Part shown: positions 27,668-36,955 of the stretch, piece by piece
Layout of the letters: each line of letters opens with the position of its first letter
Position numbering within the stretch: position 1 is the stretch's first letter
Assembly: GCA_964059975.1 (NCBI GenBank)
Contig: CAXKXX010000004.1
Span: forward strand, 62,001 to 126,000
From: CAXKXX01 sp964059975
GTDB lineage: Bacteria > Pseudomonadota > Gammaproteobacteria > Enterobacterales > Enterobacteriaceae
Reading direction: 5' to 3'
DNA: 64,000 nucleotides
Program-made: the position numbers and the translations under genes
The notes under the pieces: model-generated
What the model was told of the DNA's origin: nothing
Seen by the model: only the letters and a program-made list of their open reading frames with translations
The model's database searches: none

Positions 27668-28741
27668 ATGAAAAAAGATGGGCTTAATCATATACATATT
27701 TGCCGGGAACAGGTGTTGATTACCCCAAAAGCACTGAAGAAAAAATTTCCACTTAGTAACAATGATGGAAATAAAGTTGCTAGCGCACGAAAAGTCATCG
27801 CTAATATTTTACAGAAGCGCGATCATCGGCTACTGGTGGTATGCGGTCCTTGCTCTATACACGATCCCGATTCGGCGCTAGATTATGCCCGCCATTTAAA
27901 GGCTCTAGCATCTGAATTAAATAACCATCTCTTTATCGTTATGCGTGTATATTTTGAGAAACCACGAACTACTCTTGGTTGGAAGGGGTTAATTAATGAT
28001 CCGCATATGGACGGTTCATTTGATGTTGAAGGTGGTTTGCATTTAGCAAGGAAATTGTTATTAGCTTTAGTAGAGATCGGGCTACCGCTAGCGACCGAAG
28101 CCCTAGATCCGAACAGTCCACGCTACCTTGGAGATTTATTCAGCTGGTCAGCGATTGGTGCTCGAACCACCGAGTCACAGACGCATCGTGAAATGGCTTC
28201 AGGTCTCTTAATGCCAGTCGGATTCAAAAATGGAACTGACGGCAATCTAAATGCTGCAATCAATGCTATACGGGTTGCTGCTATGCCACACCGATTTGTA
28301 GGGATTAACCAATCGGGAAAAGTATGTTTATTAAAAACCCATGGTAATCCGGATGGACATGTGATCTTGCGTGGTGGAAGAACACCAAACTACAGTGCTA
28401 AAGACGTCGCTTCTAGTGAAAAACAGATGCAAAATGCAGGAATTTATCCATCTTTAATGATAGATTGCAATCATGGTAACTCAAATAAAAATTTTCGTCG
28501 TCAATGGACGGTGGCTGAATCGGCAGTCCAGCAGATCAAGGTAGGCAACCGATCAATTACTGGAATTATGCTAGAAAGCCACCTAAATGAAGGTAATCAG
28601 TCTTCAGAACAACCGCGTGGACGCATGCGCTATGGTATTTCAGTCACCGACGCCTGTATTAGCTGGGAAAGCACTGAAGCCCTACTCCGTCACATGCATA
28701 AGGAACTGAGTACCGTGCTAACCACTCGAATTGGAGAATAA
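27668..28741 (+). CDS. aroF: DAHP synthase, AroF (tyrosine-type)
   Basis: 357 residues (E. coli AroF 356, collinear). Condenses phosphoenolpyruvate and erythrose 4-phosphate to DAHP, the first step of the shikimate pathway. Conserved blocks: LLVVCGPCSIHDP (57-67), RVYFEKPRTTLGWKGLINDPHMDGSFD (93-119), IGARTTESQTHREMASGL, GNPDGHVILRGG, MIDCNHGNSNK. It is assigned to AroF rather than AroG/H by its N-terminal KDGLNHIHI and its tyrA neighbour 6 bp downstream. Residue 8 is His (Asn in E. coli) and residue 152 is Arg (Gln in E. coli); both are positions where E. coli mutants lose tyrosine inhibition. Shine-Dalgarno is weak (TAGGAAT). Confidence 0.96.
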   Translation: MKKDGLNHIHICREQVLITPKALKKKFPLSNNDGNKVASARKVIANILQKRDHRLLVVCGPCSIHDPDSALDYARHLKALASELNNHLFIVMRVYFEKPRTTLGWKGLINDPHMDGSFDVEGGLHLARKLLLALVEIGLPLATEALDPNSPRYLGDLFSWSAIGARTTESQTHREMASGLLMPVGFKNGTDGNLNAAINAIRVAAMPHRFVGINQSGKVCLLKTHGNPDGHVILRGGRTPNYSAKDVASSEKQMQNAGIYPSLMIDCNHGNSNKNFRRQWTVAESAVQQIKVGNRSITGIMLESHLNEGNQSSEQPRGRMRYGISVTDACISWESTEALLRHMHKELSTVLTTRIGE

Positions 28742-28747
28742 AGAGCT

Positions 28748-29869
28748 ATGTTATCTGAATTAACCGATTTGCGTGATCAAATTGACGAGGTAGATAAATT
28801 TTTATTGAAGATTTTAGCTAAACGCCTGAATCTAGTAACGAAAATCGGTAAACTAAAAAATATTCATGGACTACCAATATATATTGCTAAGCGAGAGGCA
28901 AAGATATTAAAAGCGAGACGAAAAGAGGCGAAAATGCTTGGTGTGTCACCGGATCTAATCGATGATTTATTACGTCGGATAATGCGTGAGTCACTTTTTA
29001 CTGAACATAAAAAAGGCTTTAAAACTCTATGTCCTGAGCTTCATTCCATCGTTATTATCGGTGGAAATGGTAAGATGGGACAATTATTTAAGCACTTGCT
29101 GACTTTATCAGGCTATCAAGTAAAGGTTCTAGATATAGAGGATTGGTCGCGAGCAGAGCAGCTGTTAAAAAATGTCGGCTTGGTAATCGTTAGTGTACCA
29201 CCTTATAGTACTGACCAGGTGATTACTCAGATACCTCCTTTACCGGACGATTGTATTTTGATGGATCTTACGTCGATAAAAAATCGACCTCTGAAATCCA
29301 TGCTAGCGATACATAGAGGCCCAGTTCTTGGGCTACATCCAATGTTCGAACCAAACATACACTGTATCTCTAAGCAAGTCATAGCATATTGCGATGGACG
29401 TTATCCGGAGGATTATCAGTGGTTATTAGAGCAGATAAAACTATGGGGCGTACGATTGCGTCGTGTCAATGCGGATGAGCATGATCAGAACATAGTATTT
29501 ATTCAAGTATTGCATCACTTTATCACTTTTGCCCACGGTTTGCATTTGGTAGAAGAAGATGCAAAATTAGACCAAATTCTTTCACTTACTTCACCGATGC
29601 ATCGACTACAGTTCATGATGATAGCCCAATTCTTCGCCGGCGATCCACGGCTCTGTTCCGACATCATTGTGTCCTTAAAAGAATACCTTGTGCCTATTAA
29701 AAGCTATTACCACCACTTTGGTGAAGTGATAAAGTTTTTGGAAAATAGCGACAAGAAAATTTTTATTAAAACTTTTAAAAAAGTATCGCATTGGTTTGGC
29801 GCGCATAAACGGCGTCTCTTGATAGAGGGCGACAGACTACTAAGACATGCCAATGATAGTTATAAGTAG
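28748..29869 (+). CDS. tyrA: Bifunctional chorismate mutase/prephenate dehydrogenase
   Basis: 373 residues, collinear with E. coli TyrA. The N-terminal AroQ chorismate mutase domain (1-90; LRDQIDEVDKFLLKILAKRLNL, Arg9, Arg26, Lys37) is followed by an NAD-binding prephenate dehydrogenase domain (IVIIGGNGKMG at 101-111, catalytic His197 in LHPMF, EHDQN at 244-248, His257). Changes from E. coli: M53I, G201E, R256H, R294Q and A354K. Residues 53 and 354 are feedback-release sites, and Arg294 is the reported prephenate-binding residue. Operon with aroF. pheA, normally on the far side, is absent. The chorismate mutase seems sound; whether the dehydrogenase still works well is uncertain. Confidence 0.96.
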   Translation: MLSELTDLRDQIDEVDKFLLKILAKRLNLVTKIGKLKNIHGLPIYIAKREAKILKARRKEAKMLGVSPDLIDDLLRRIMRESLFTEHKKGFKTLCPELHSIVIIGGNGKMGQLFKHLLTLSGYQVKVLDIEDWSRAEQLLKNVGLVIVSVPPYSTDQVITQIPPLPDDCILMDLTSIKNRPLKSMLAIHRGPVLGLHPMFEPNIHCISKQVIAYCDGRYPEDYQWLLEQIKLWGVRLRRVNADEHDQNIVFIQVLHHFITFAHGLHLVEEDAKLDQILSLTSPMHRLQFMMIAQFFAGDPRLCSDIIVSLKEYLVPIKSYYHHFGEVIKFLENSDKKIFIKTFKKVSHWFGAHKRRLLIEGDRLLRHANDSYK

Positions 29870-31137
29870 CACTCAATCATCAGGAAATACGCTAATCTTC
29901 TGTACTTCATTTCCGTACTATCCTTTAAATATTGAGCTAGCCTAATCCGCGTTCCTCATACCGCGTCCACTCGCCATGATACGGGAAATCGGGACCATAG
30001 AATCACGAATTTTATGGTCCTAAGTCGGAAAGGAGCGGAGGCTTTCTAGTAAGTAGTTTAAAAAGTTCAAATATCTTGATTCTCACTTAGTAATCCGTCA
30101 TCTGATTCATTAATCAAAGTACTCGCATATTATTTTATTCCCTATCCCTATCCTTATCATTATAAGCTAGCACCCTGTGTAATTAATAGTCATTCGCGGA
30201 GGAATGCGCCATTTTATGTATATAGGATGTCCATCAAGCTTTGAGTAAAATTCATAGATCTTAAGTTTTAATCCTACATCTTGTTTTCTTTCTTGATCTA
30301 TACCTGAGGATTTTTTAAAAAATACATAATGCGATGCACTTTCTTTATGTATAAAGTTTAGGTAAGAAAACGATTAATAGATGCCTTATAATAGTATTGT
30401 AATAAAATCGCAAACGTCATGTATTCAATTCAATCTAGTATCTTCTATAAAAAAGCAGCCTCAATCTAGTCTGCCCCAACTTCTTGTTGACTAATACGTC
30501 CTAAAATTTTATATATTCGTACTTGATCAGTTGATCAAAATAGTGCGGAGTATTTGTAAAAGATATCAAATGCAAGTCAAATTTTTTTGAGGGATACGGA
30601 TAATATTAGTTATACAAATAAGATTAATGTCGCGAATCCGATTTTAAAATAACGCTAAATGGTTAAGTCTAAGTCTTAGATTATTAATTCGTACAGTACA
30701 GTAATAATAAATACTACTGCACCCTTAGATCTGACTATCACTAATCAAGATACTTCACATATCAGAGTCCGACCCCCACGTACCGTAGACAATTTAGTGT
30801 ATGTCAAATTTATCAGACTGCTACTTAATTCTAGAGTTAAATGGAGGCTCTCTACCTATAAGATTAATGTAGCTTTCATTCTTATTTTTGTTTCTATATA
30901 TTTCGAATAGTGAAAAGAGCCCTATTTTAACGAGACTTATCATGTTCCTCGTGCTACTTATGCACACGATATAGCTACCTTATTCAGAAAGTACTTAAAG
31001 CATATTGTGCAAAAAAGTATCAGGCCATTTTTTACTGTATAAGCGTAGTACACATGGTGCAAAGTAATTACTTATATTTATTTAAGAAAATAAAGGTTCC
31101 TATTCAAAAAATTTAAAAGGCATCTCTGACTTATCTA
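29870..31137. other. Gene-free stretch in the pheA/raiA slot
   Basis: In E. coli pheA and raiA lie between tyrA and bamD. Here no open frame supports either. A 12-bp stem (GGACCATA-G-AAT, 29992-30003, with ATT-T-TATGGTCC, 30009-30020; one G-T pair) 120 bp after tyrA may terminate aroF-tyrA. Confidence 0.75.
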
Positions 31138-31872
31138 TTATGGATTAGAAGCGATTATCTTAAGTACTTTTTTACTCTCATCATGAAGTTTTAGCTGATT
31201 ATATGCATGCCCCATCAGTATTAGTGCACAACGAGTTGCTTTAGTATCGGGGTATTCATATAACATCTGTTCGACACGATTAATAACAGCTACGTAAGCA
31301 CCCCGCTTAGCGTAGTATCGCGCCACTGAAAGTTCATACTTACTTAGACGCTCCTTTAGATAAATTAGACGCTTATTAGCATCACTGATATATTGACTTT
31401 TAGGGAAATCCTCAATTAGTTTTTTGAAGTCACGAAATGCAGAACGAGCGTGATCGGGATCCCGATCTGAACGATCTATCCTGAATCCGAAAATACTGTG
31501 TGATGCACTTTCCTCTATAGCCATATCGGAAAGACCGCGCATATATATTACGTAGTCAATGCTAGGATGCGTGGGATTCAGACGCATAAATTGATCGATC
31601 GATGCTCGAGCTAGAGGTAAATCTTTAGAATTATAGTAGGTATAGATTAAGTCTAGCTGAACTCTCTGTGAATTCAGACCACAAAGATGGCTGCTATTTA
31701 GCGATTCAAGTTGTTTAATAGCAACTCTGAAATTACCGTCTTGCATATTTTTCTGAGCCATAGAATAAATTGTAGAGGGTGCACGATCTAGAGCTGTATA
31801 CTTAGGGGTCGAGCAACCTGTAAACAATAAGCTCAATGTGGCTACTATTAATAGATATTCCATACGTATCAT
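31138..31872 (-). CDS. bamD: Outer-membrane assembly lipoprotein BamD
   Basis: 244 residues (E. coli 245). Essential lipoprotein of the BAM complex that folds outer-membrane proteins. The signal peptide ends in lipobox LFTGC with Cys20; five TPR repeats follow (IYSMAQKNMQDGNFRVAIKQLE, QLDLIYTYYNSKDLPLARASIDQFMRLNPTHP, VARYYAKRGAYVAVINRVEQML and others). The start follows alignment with the E. coli MTRMKYL. Transcribed divergently from rluD with a 130-bp gap, as in E. coli. Confidence 0.97.
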   Translation of the reverse strand: MIRMEYLLIVATLSLLFTGCSTPKYTALDRAPSTIYSMAQKNMQDGNFRVAIKQLESLNSSHLCGLNSQRVQLDLIYTYYNSKDLPLARASIDQFMRLNPTHPSIDYVIYMRGLSDMAIEESASHSIFGFRIDRSDRDPDHARSAFRDFKKLIEDFPKSQYISDANKRLIYLKERLSKYELSVARYYAKRGAYVAVINRVEQMLYEYPDTKATRCALILMGHAYNQLKLHDESKKVLKIIASNP

Positions 31873-32002
31873 GAGGTTTTCATACCCATTTCAGCGTGTA
31901 CCATGAAAGAGTCTCAATTCGGATCTTAAAAAACTATTTGTTATAACGGATCATGTTAATTAGCATTAATTAAAAACCAAAGTTTAACTAAGAATCTAAT
32001 AT

Positions 32003-32983
32003 ATGTTAAAACAAATAGAACTCATAAAAACAGTGCATCGGTCTCAATTCGGACAACGTCTAGATCAAGCCATCACTAAATTGCTCCGTCAATATTCGCG
32101 ATCTCAGATTAAGAATTGGATTTTAAAAAATCAGGTTCAAGTCAATGGTAAAATAGCAAATAAGCCGAAAACACAAGTATTAGGCGGAGAACTTATTACT
32201 ATTTGCGTTCAAATAGAAGAGCCTTTCCTATGGAAGCCTCAAGATATCGCTCTGAATGTCATCTATGAGGATAGCGATATTCTAGTAATCAATAAGCCAC
32301 GTGATCAGGCTGTGCACCCTGGCGCCGGAAACCCGGACGGAACTACACTCAATGCATTGCTATACTATCTTCATCCAAAAATTATTGATGTACCCCGAGC
32401 GGGCATCGTACATCGTCTAGATAAAAATACCACTGGATTGATGGTGGTAGCAAAAACTATACAGGCACACAATCTATTAACAAAAGCACTGAAGTCGCGT
32501 GAAATTACTCGAGAATATGAGGCGGTAGTGATAGGGGCTATGACTTCCGGAGGTACAGTAGATGAGCCCATCGGGCGTCATTCCGTTAAACGAATCCATA
32601 TGGCTGTCCGCCCGACGGGTAAAGAATCGGTGACCCATTATCGTATTATGGAACATTTTCGCGCTCATACTCGTCTAAGACTCCGTTTAGAGACCGGTCG
32701 AACCCACCAGATTCGGGTACATATGTCTCACATTAATCATCCCTTAGTGGGAGATCCATTGTATGGGGGACGCCCACGACCGCCAAAGGGTTCATCAGAA
32801 ATCCTTATCAGAACGCTATGTAATTTTACTCGCCAAGCGCTACACTCCTCTATGCTGAGCCTGTATCATCCGATTAGCGGTATTAAGATGGAATGGCATG
32901 CGTTGTTAGCTGAAGATATGACTAAATTAATCAATGCATTAAAAGCAGACACCAAGGAATTCCAAAATAAAAAAGATTGGTAG
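32003..32983 (+). CDS. rluD: 23S rRNA pseudouridine synthase RluD
   Basis: 326 residues, the E. coli length. Makes pseudouridines 1911, 1915 and 1917 in helix 69 of 23S rRNA. An N-terminal S4-like domain (QRLDQAITKLLRQYSRSQIKNWI) precedes the RluA-family catalytic domain with the nucleophile Asp140 in HRLDKNTTG, plus RLRLETGRTHQIRVHM and NHPLVGDPLYGG. No clear Shine-Dalgarno before ATG. pgeF (yfiH), normally between rluD and clpB, is missing. Confidence 0.97.
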   Translation: MLKQIELIKTVHRSQFGQRLDQAITKLLRQYSRSQIKNWILKNQVQVNGKIANKPKTQVLGGELITICVQIEEPFLWKPQDIALNVIYEDSDILVINKPRDQAVHPGAGNPDGTTLNALLYYLHPKIIDVPRAGIVHRLDKNTTGLMVVAKTIQAHNLLTKALKSREITREYEAVVIGAMTSGGTVDEPIGRHSVKRIHMAVRPTGKESVTHYRIMEHFRAHTRLRLRLETGRTHQIRVHMSHINHPLVGDPLYGGRPRPPKGSSEILIRTLCNFTRQALHSSMLSLYHPISGIKMEWHALLAEDMTKLINALKADTKEFQNKKDW

Positions 32984-33607
32984 TAGCGACTGACCACAGT
33001 TTTCCTGATTAGATGCCACTACTACCCCTTCGAACCCACTCTGCTATTTTACATCGCAGTAAAATTGCCGTTCTCTGATATCTAGAATCCCCGAACACAT
33101 AAAGGTGCAAATTCCTCTGGGCGATCTAAGAGCGATACAGAGGTTTTCTATAGTTATACATGGAGCTATTTTCAGAATAATCTAACTAACAGGCCATCAT
33201 GCATAGAAGTCAATATAACTTTTCTCTGTAGTCAATTAATCTGAGCTCTCATTTTGAGGATGTCGATCGATACTGAGAGTGACATCTTTTTAGAAATTAG
33301 CCACTAGTCCTATCAAAGATAGATAAGTGCCGAAGTACTTACTTCTTTTTCGTATCATAAAATTTATGAAAAATATTTATTTGTTATCAGATGAATACTT
33401 ACTACACGAAATGTATATTCTGCGCATAGTATCTAAAAATAATATATTTTAACGAAATAAGTCGTTTTTCAAGATAGAATAGCAGAGCGTTTATTAACTT
33501 AGATTGTATAATATAGTATTAAAATATTGACTCAAAATAACCTTGATAACTTAACGCATGCTCTTACTTCTATCTTTGATACTAGTTAAACCTATCTTGG
33601 AGATACT
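32984..33607. other. Gene-free stretch in the pgeF slot
   Basis: No ORF for the expected pgeF/yfiH. GGTAGTAG (32979-32986, over the rluD stop) can pair with CTACTACC (33019-33026). No convincing sigma-32 promoter is seen ahead of clpB: a CTTGATAAC at 33542 resembles a -35 but lacks a CCCCAT-type -10 at the right distance. Confidence 0.6.
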
Positions 33608-36181
33608 ATGCGTCCGGATCGTCTTACCAAACAATTTCAACTTGCTCTCTCTGATGCTCAATCCTTAGCCCTTAAACACAATAATCAATTTATTGAACCG
33701 ATGCATCTGATGAGCGCGTTGCTTGCTCAAGAAGGAAGCACGGTTCGTCATATACTAACCTTTTCTGGTATTGATACTGATAAGTTATGTGTGGAGACTA
33801 AACGTGCACTATTCCGCTTACCTCAAATTCAAGGCGTAGGTGGCGATATTCAGCCCTCTAAAGAATTAATACGTATTATGAATTTGTGCGACAAGTTAGC
33901 TCAGAATCGCTCAGATTTATGCATCTCCTCTGAACTATTCATTCTTGCAGCACTTAGGGATCCTGGAAACCTTTCCGATTTCTTAAAAAAGGCAGGTGTA
34001 ACAGAAGATAAAATTAAAAAATCTATTAATAAAATAAATACTAGTTACAGAGAAGAAGATCAGAATCTTGAAGATCAGAGACAGGTATTAAAGAAATACT
34101 CGATCGATTTAACCCAGTGTGCTGAGCAAGGTAAACTTGATCCAGTTATTGGGCGCGATGAAGAAATTCGTCGCGCCCTCCAAGTACTACAACGTCGTAC
34201 TAAAAATAATCCGGTGCTAATCGGAGAGCCCGGCGTGGGTAAAACTGCGATTGTTGAAGGTTTAGCACAGCGTATTATTAACGGCGAAGTGCCAGATGGA
34301 TTAAAGCATAAGCGCGTGCTATCCCTTGATATAGGATCGATAATTTCTGGCGCTAAATATCGTGGTGAATTTGAGGAACGTCTGAGAGGAATACTCAGCG
34401 ACTTAGCTAAACAAGAAGGCCGCGTGATCCTATTTATTGATGAGCTACACATTATAGTTGGAGCAGGGAAAGCCGAAGGGGCAATAGATGCCGGAAATAT
34501 GTTAAAACCAGCCTTGGCGCGCGGGGAATTACACTGCGTTGGCGCGACTACTTTAAATGAGTACCGACAATATATAGAGAAAGATGCAGCGCTCGAGCGT
34601 CGCTTTCAGAAGGTTTATATTGCGGAGCCGTCTGCCGAAGACGCTATTGCCATTCTGCGCGGTTTGAAAGAACGTTATGAGCTACATCACCATGTTCAGA
34701 TCACTGACCCCGCAATAGTGGCCGCTGTAAAATTGTCTCAGCGCTACATTTCTGATCGCTATCTTCCTGATAAAGCTATTGACCTAATCGATGAAGCCGC
34801 TTCAAGTATTCGAATGCAGATGGACTCTAAACCAGAAGTACTTGATCGGCTAGAGCGTCGCATTATTCAATTAAAGCTAGAACAGCAAGCCTTGAATAAA
34901 GAATCCGATGATAGTAGCAAGCAACGACTCGATCTTCTAAGTAACAAATTAGAAAAAAAAGAATACGCATATTCTAATCTGGAAAAAGAGTGGAAAGCAG
35001 AGAAAGCCTGTCTCTGTAATACGCAGAATATTAAAACAGAACTAGAACGAGCCAAGATTAGCTTAGAGCAGGCTCGACGTTCTGGAGATTTGGGGCGCAT
35101 GTCTGAATTACAATATGGTAAGTTACCCGAACTAGAAAAGCGACTCACCGTGGCGACAAAGTCTGAAACTAACACCATCAAGCTAATGCGTAATCGAGTG
35201 ACTGATACAGAAATTGCCGAGGTTGTGATGCGCACCACCGGTATTCCAATTACCAAAATATTGGAAGGTGAACAGGAAAAATTGCTCCGTCTGGAGCAGA
35301 TACTTCATTCACGGATAATTGGACAGGATGAAGCAGTTAATGCAGTGTCTAACGTCATTCGACGTAGCCGTTCCGGACTATCTGATCCGCATCGTCCAAT
35401 CGGCTCATTTTTGTTTCTCGGACCAACTGGGGTTGGTAAAACTGAGCTATGCAAAGCGCTGACTGAATTCTTGTTTGATAGCGAAGAGGCAATGATACGC
35501 ATTGACATGTCTGAGTTTATGGAGAAACACGCTGTATCTCGTCTAGTTGGAGCACCTCCGGGCTATATTGGTTACGAAGAGGGTGGCTACCTAACTGAAT
35601 CAGTACGCCGTAGACCCTATTCAGTTATTCTTCTAGATGAAATAGAGAAGGCGCATCCAGATGTTTTCAATATTCTTTTACAAGTATTAGATGATGGACG
35701 CTTAACTGACGGTCAGGGCCGCACCGTTAATTTATGCAATACAGCTGTGATTATGACCTCTAACTTGAACTCTCATTTGATTCGGGAGCATGCTGCTCAA
35801 ATGAACTACAAACAAATTCGAGACTCTTTAATCGAGACGGTGATCCAGAATTTCCGACCAGAATTTATTAACCGAATAGACGAATTAGTTGTATTTCACC
35901 CGCTCACTAAACAACATATTTCTAAAATAGCTAATATTCAGTTGACACGACTTTACAAGCGCTTAGAAGAGCGTGGTTATGCAGTCACCATTAGTGCAGC
36001 AGCTCTAGAATTTTTAGGTGAAATGGGCTTTGATTCAGAGTATGGGGCGCGACCACTAAAGCGCGCGATCCAAAAAGAAATCGCAAATCCGTTAGCGCAG
36101 ACAATTCTTTCTGGCGTCTTAGTACCAGGTAAGACAGTGATTTTAGACGTAGAAAATCGGCATATCGTTGTTCGTCAGTGA
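33608..36181 (+). CDS. clpB: Disaggregase ClpB
   Basis: 857 residues, the E. coli length. Hexameric AAA+ chaperone that resolubilises aggregates together with DnaK. N domain (1-145), NBD1 with Walker A GEPGVGKTA and Walker B VILFIDELH, the M-domain coiled coil (about 410-530), NBD2 with GPTGVGKTE and VILLDEIEKAHPD, and pore loops KYRGEFEERL and GYEEGGYLT. The Shine-Dalgarno is CTTGGAG before ATG 33608. Keeping a full-length chaperone fits a lineage with many slightly destabilising substitutions. Confidence 0.98.
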   Translation: MRPDRLTKQFQLALSDAQSLALKHNNQFIEPMHLMSALLAQEGSTVRHILTFSGIDTDKLCVETKRALFRLPQIQGVGGDIQPSKELIRIMNLCDKLAQNRSDLCISSELFILAALRDPGNLSDFLKKAGVTEDKIKKSINKINTSYREEDQNLEDQRQVLKKYSIDLTQCAEQGKLDPVIGRDEEIRRALQVLQRRTKNNPVLIGEPGVGKTAIVEGLAQRIINGEVPDGLKHKRVLSLDIGSIISGAKYRGEFEERLRGILSDLAKQEGRVILFIDELHIIVGAGKAEGAIDAGNMLKPALARGELHCVGATTLNEYRQYIEKDAALERRFQKVYIAEPSAEDAIAILRGLKERYELHHHVQITDPAIVAAVKLSQRYISDRYLPDKAIDLIDEAASSIRMQMDSKPEVLDRLERRIIQLKLEQQALNKESDDSSKQRLDLLSNKLEKKEYAYSNLEKEWKAEKACLCNTQNIKTELERAKISLEQARRSGDLGRMSELQYGKLPELEKRLTVATKSETNTIKLMRNRVTDTEIAEVVMRTTGIPITKILEGEQEKLLRLEQILHSRIIGQDEAVNAVSNVIRRSRSGLSDPHRPIGSFLFLGPTGVGKTELCKALTEFLFDSEEAMIRIDMSEFMEKHAVSRLVGAPPGYIGYEEGGYLTESVRRRPYSVILLDEIEKAHPDVFNILLQVLDDGRLTDGQGRTVNLCNTAVIMTSNLNSHLIREHAAQMNYKQIRDSLIETVIQNFRPEFINRIDELVVFHPLTKQHISKIANIQLTRLYKRLEERGYAVTISAAALEFLGEMGFDSEYGARPLKRAIQKEIANPLAQTILSGVLVPGKTVILDVENRHIVVRQ

Positions 36182-36955
36182 CGAATATAGGAGTCTACTG
36201 GGCAAACTATGAGGAACGCATAAAGTGGTACCCTATTTATTTATAGTCTTTTAGTATTTACTACGACATCCCGAATGCTTATTCGGACTTAACCTTGAAG
36301 ACTAAAGCTTACTCTGTACTCTGCAGCTTTCTTATCCTGATAAAGGAGCATATCCTCAAGTAGAGTATTCGTCTAAAAATAAAACTAAACTAACAGTTGT
36401 AACCCCTGGATAAAGTTGCGATCCCTGATAAAAAGGAAATAAAAATTTCGCCATGGGCATTCGGACACATCTAATTAGACTGGTGAATCCTTAATAATTT
36501 ATTAGATAAACCATGGCAGCTTCTTTAGATAAAGAAGCTGCCATGGTATCAAGAATCAAAAGAAGGGGACGCTATATCCTAAATTAGCTCAGTTAATCAT
36601 CAATCGAATGAAGTATTAATTAGTTGCAGAAGAATAGGAAACCAAGAAGTCTATCGGTCACCGTTAATTCTCTGAAAAGAGCCAGAATCTTACAAGCAAT
36701 AAGTAGTTAAAAGACTTTATAATTTCTAGTATCAGAAAAATTACTATCCGTAAGATACATTAAATCATTCGATAAAAAGACATAGTCGAGGCGTAATCTA
36801 ATCTAAATCGCTAATTTTTAATGTTAAAAATCATTAGCTCATAGATCCCTTAGATAAAAAATCAATCAAGATAAGTCATTTTTAATATTCCCTTACTTTA
36901 GTAGATATAGTCAGGAGCAGGTATAAATTTTCTGATAATCTTGCTGTATCAAAGA
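36182..36955. other. Gene-free stretch between clpB and pssA
   Basis: No ORF and no rRNA sequence; E. coli has an rrn operon just after clpB. It contains the perfect hairpin at 36510-36547 and a small CCGAAT/ATTCGG hairpin at 36270-36285. Confidence 0.65.
36510..36547. terminator. Perfect 17-bp-stem tetraloop hairpin
   Basis: ACCATGGCAGCTTCTTT (36510-36526) pairs exactly with 36531-36547 over the loop AGAT. It lies between convergent clpB (+) and pssA (-), 330 bp after clpB, without a T-run. May act as a shared transcription end. Confidence 0.55.

Noticed and set aside
33541..33607. Sigma-32 heat-shock promoter before clpB
   Set aside because: A CTTGATAAC resembles the -35 element but no CCCCAT-like -10 lies at the required distance.
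36182..36955. Ribosomal RNA operon after clpB as in E. coli
   Set aside because: No 16S, 23S, 5S or tRNA-like sequence is present in the 774 bp before pssA.
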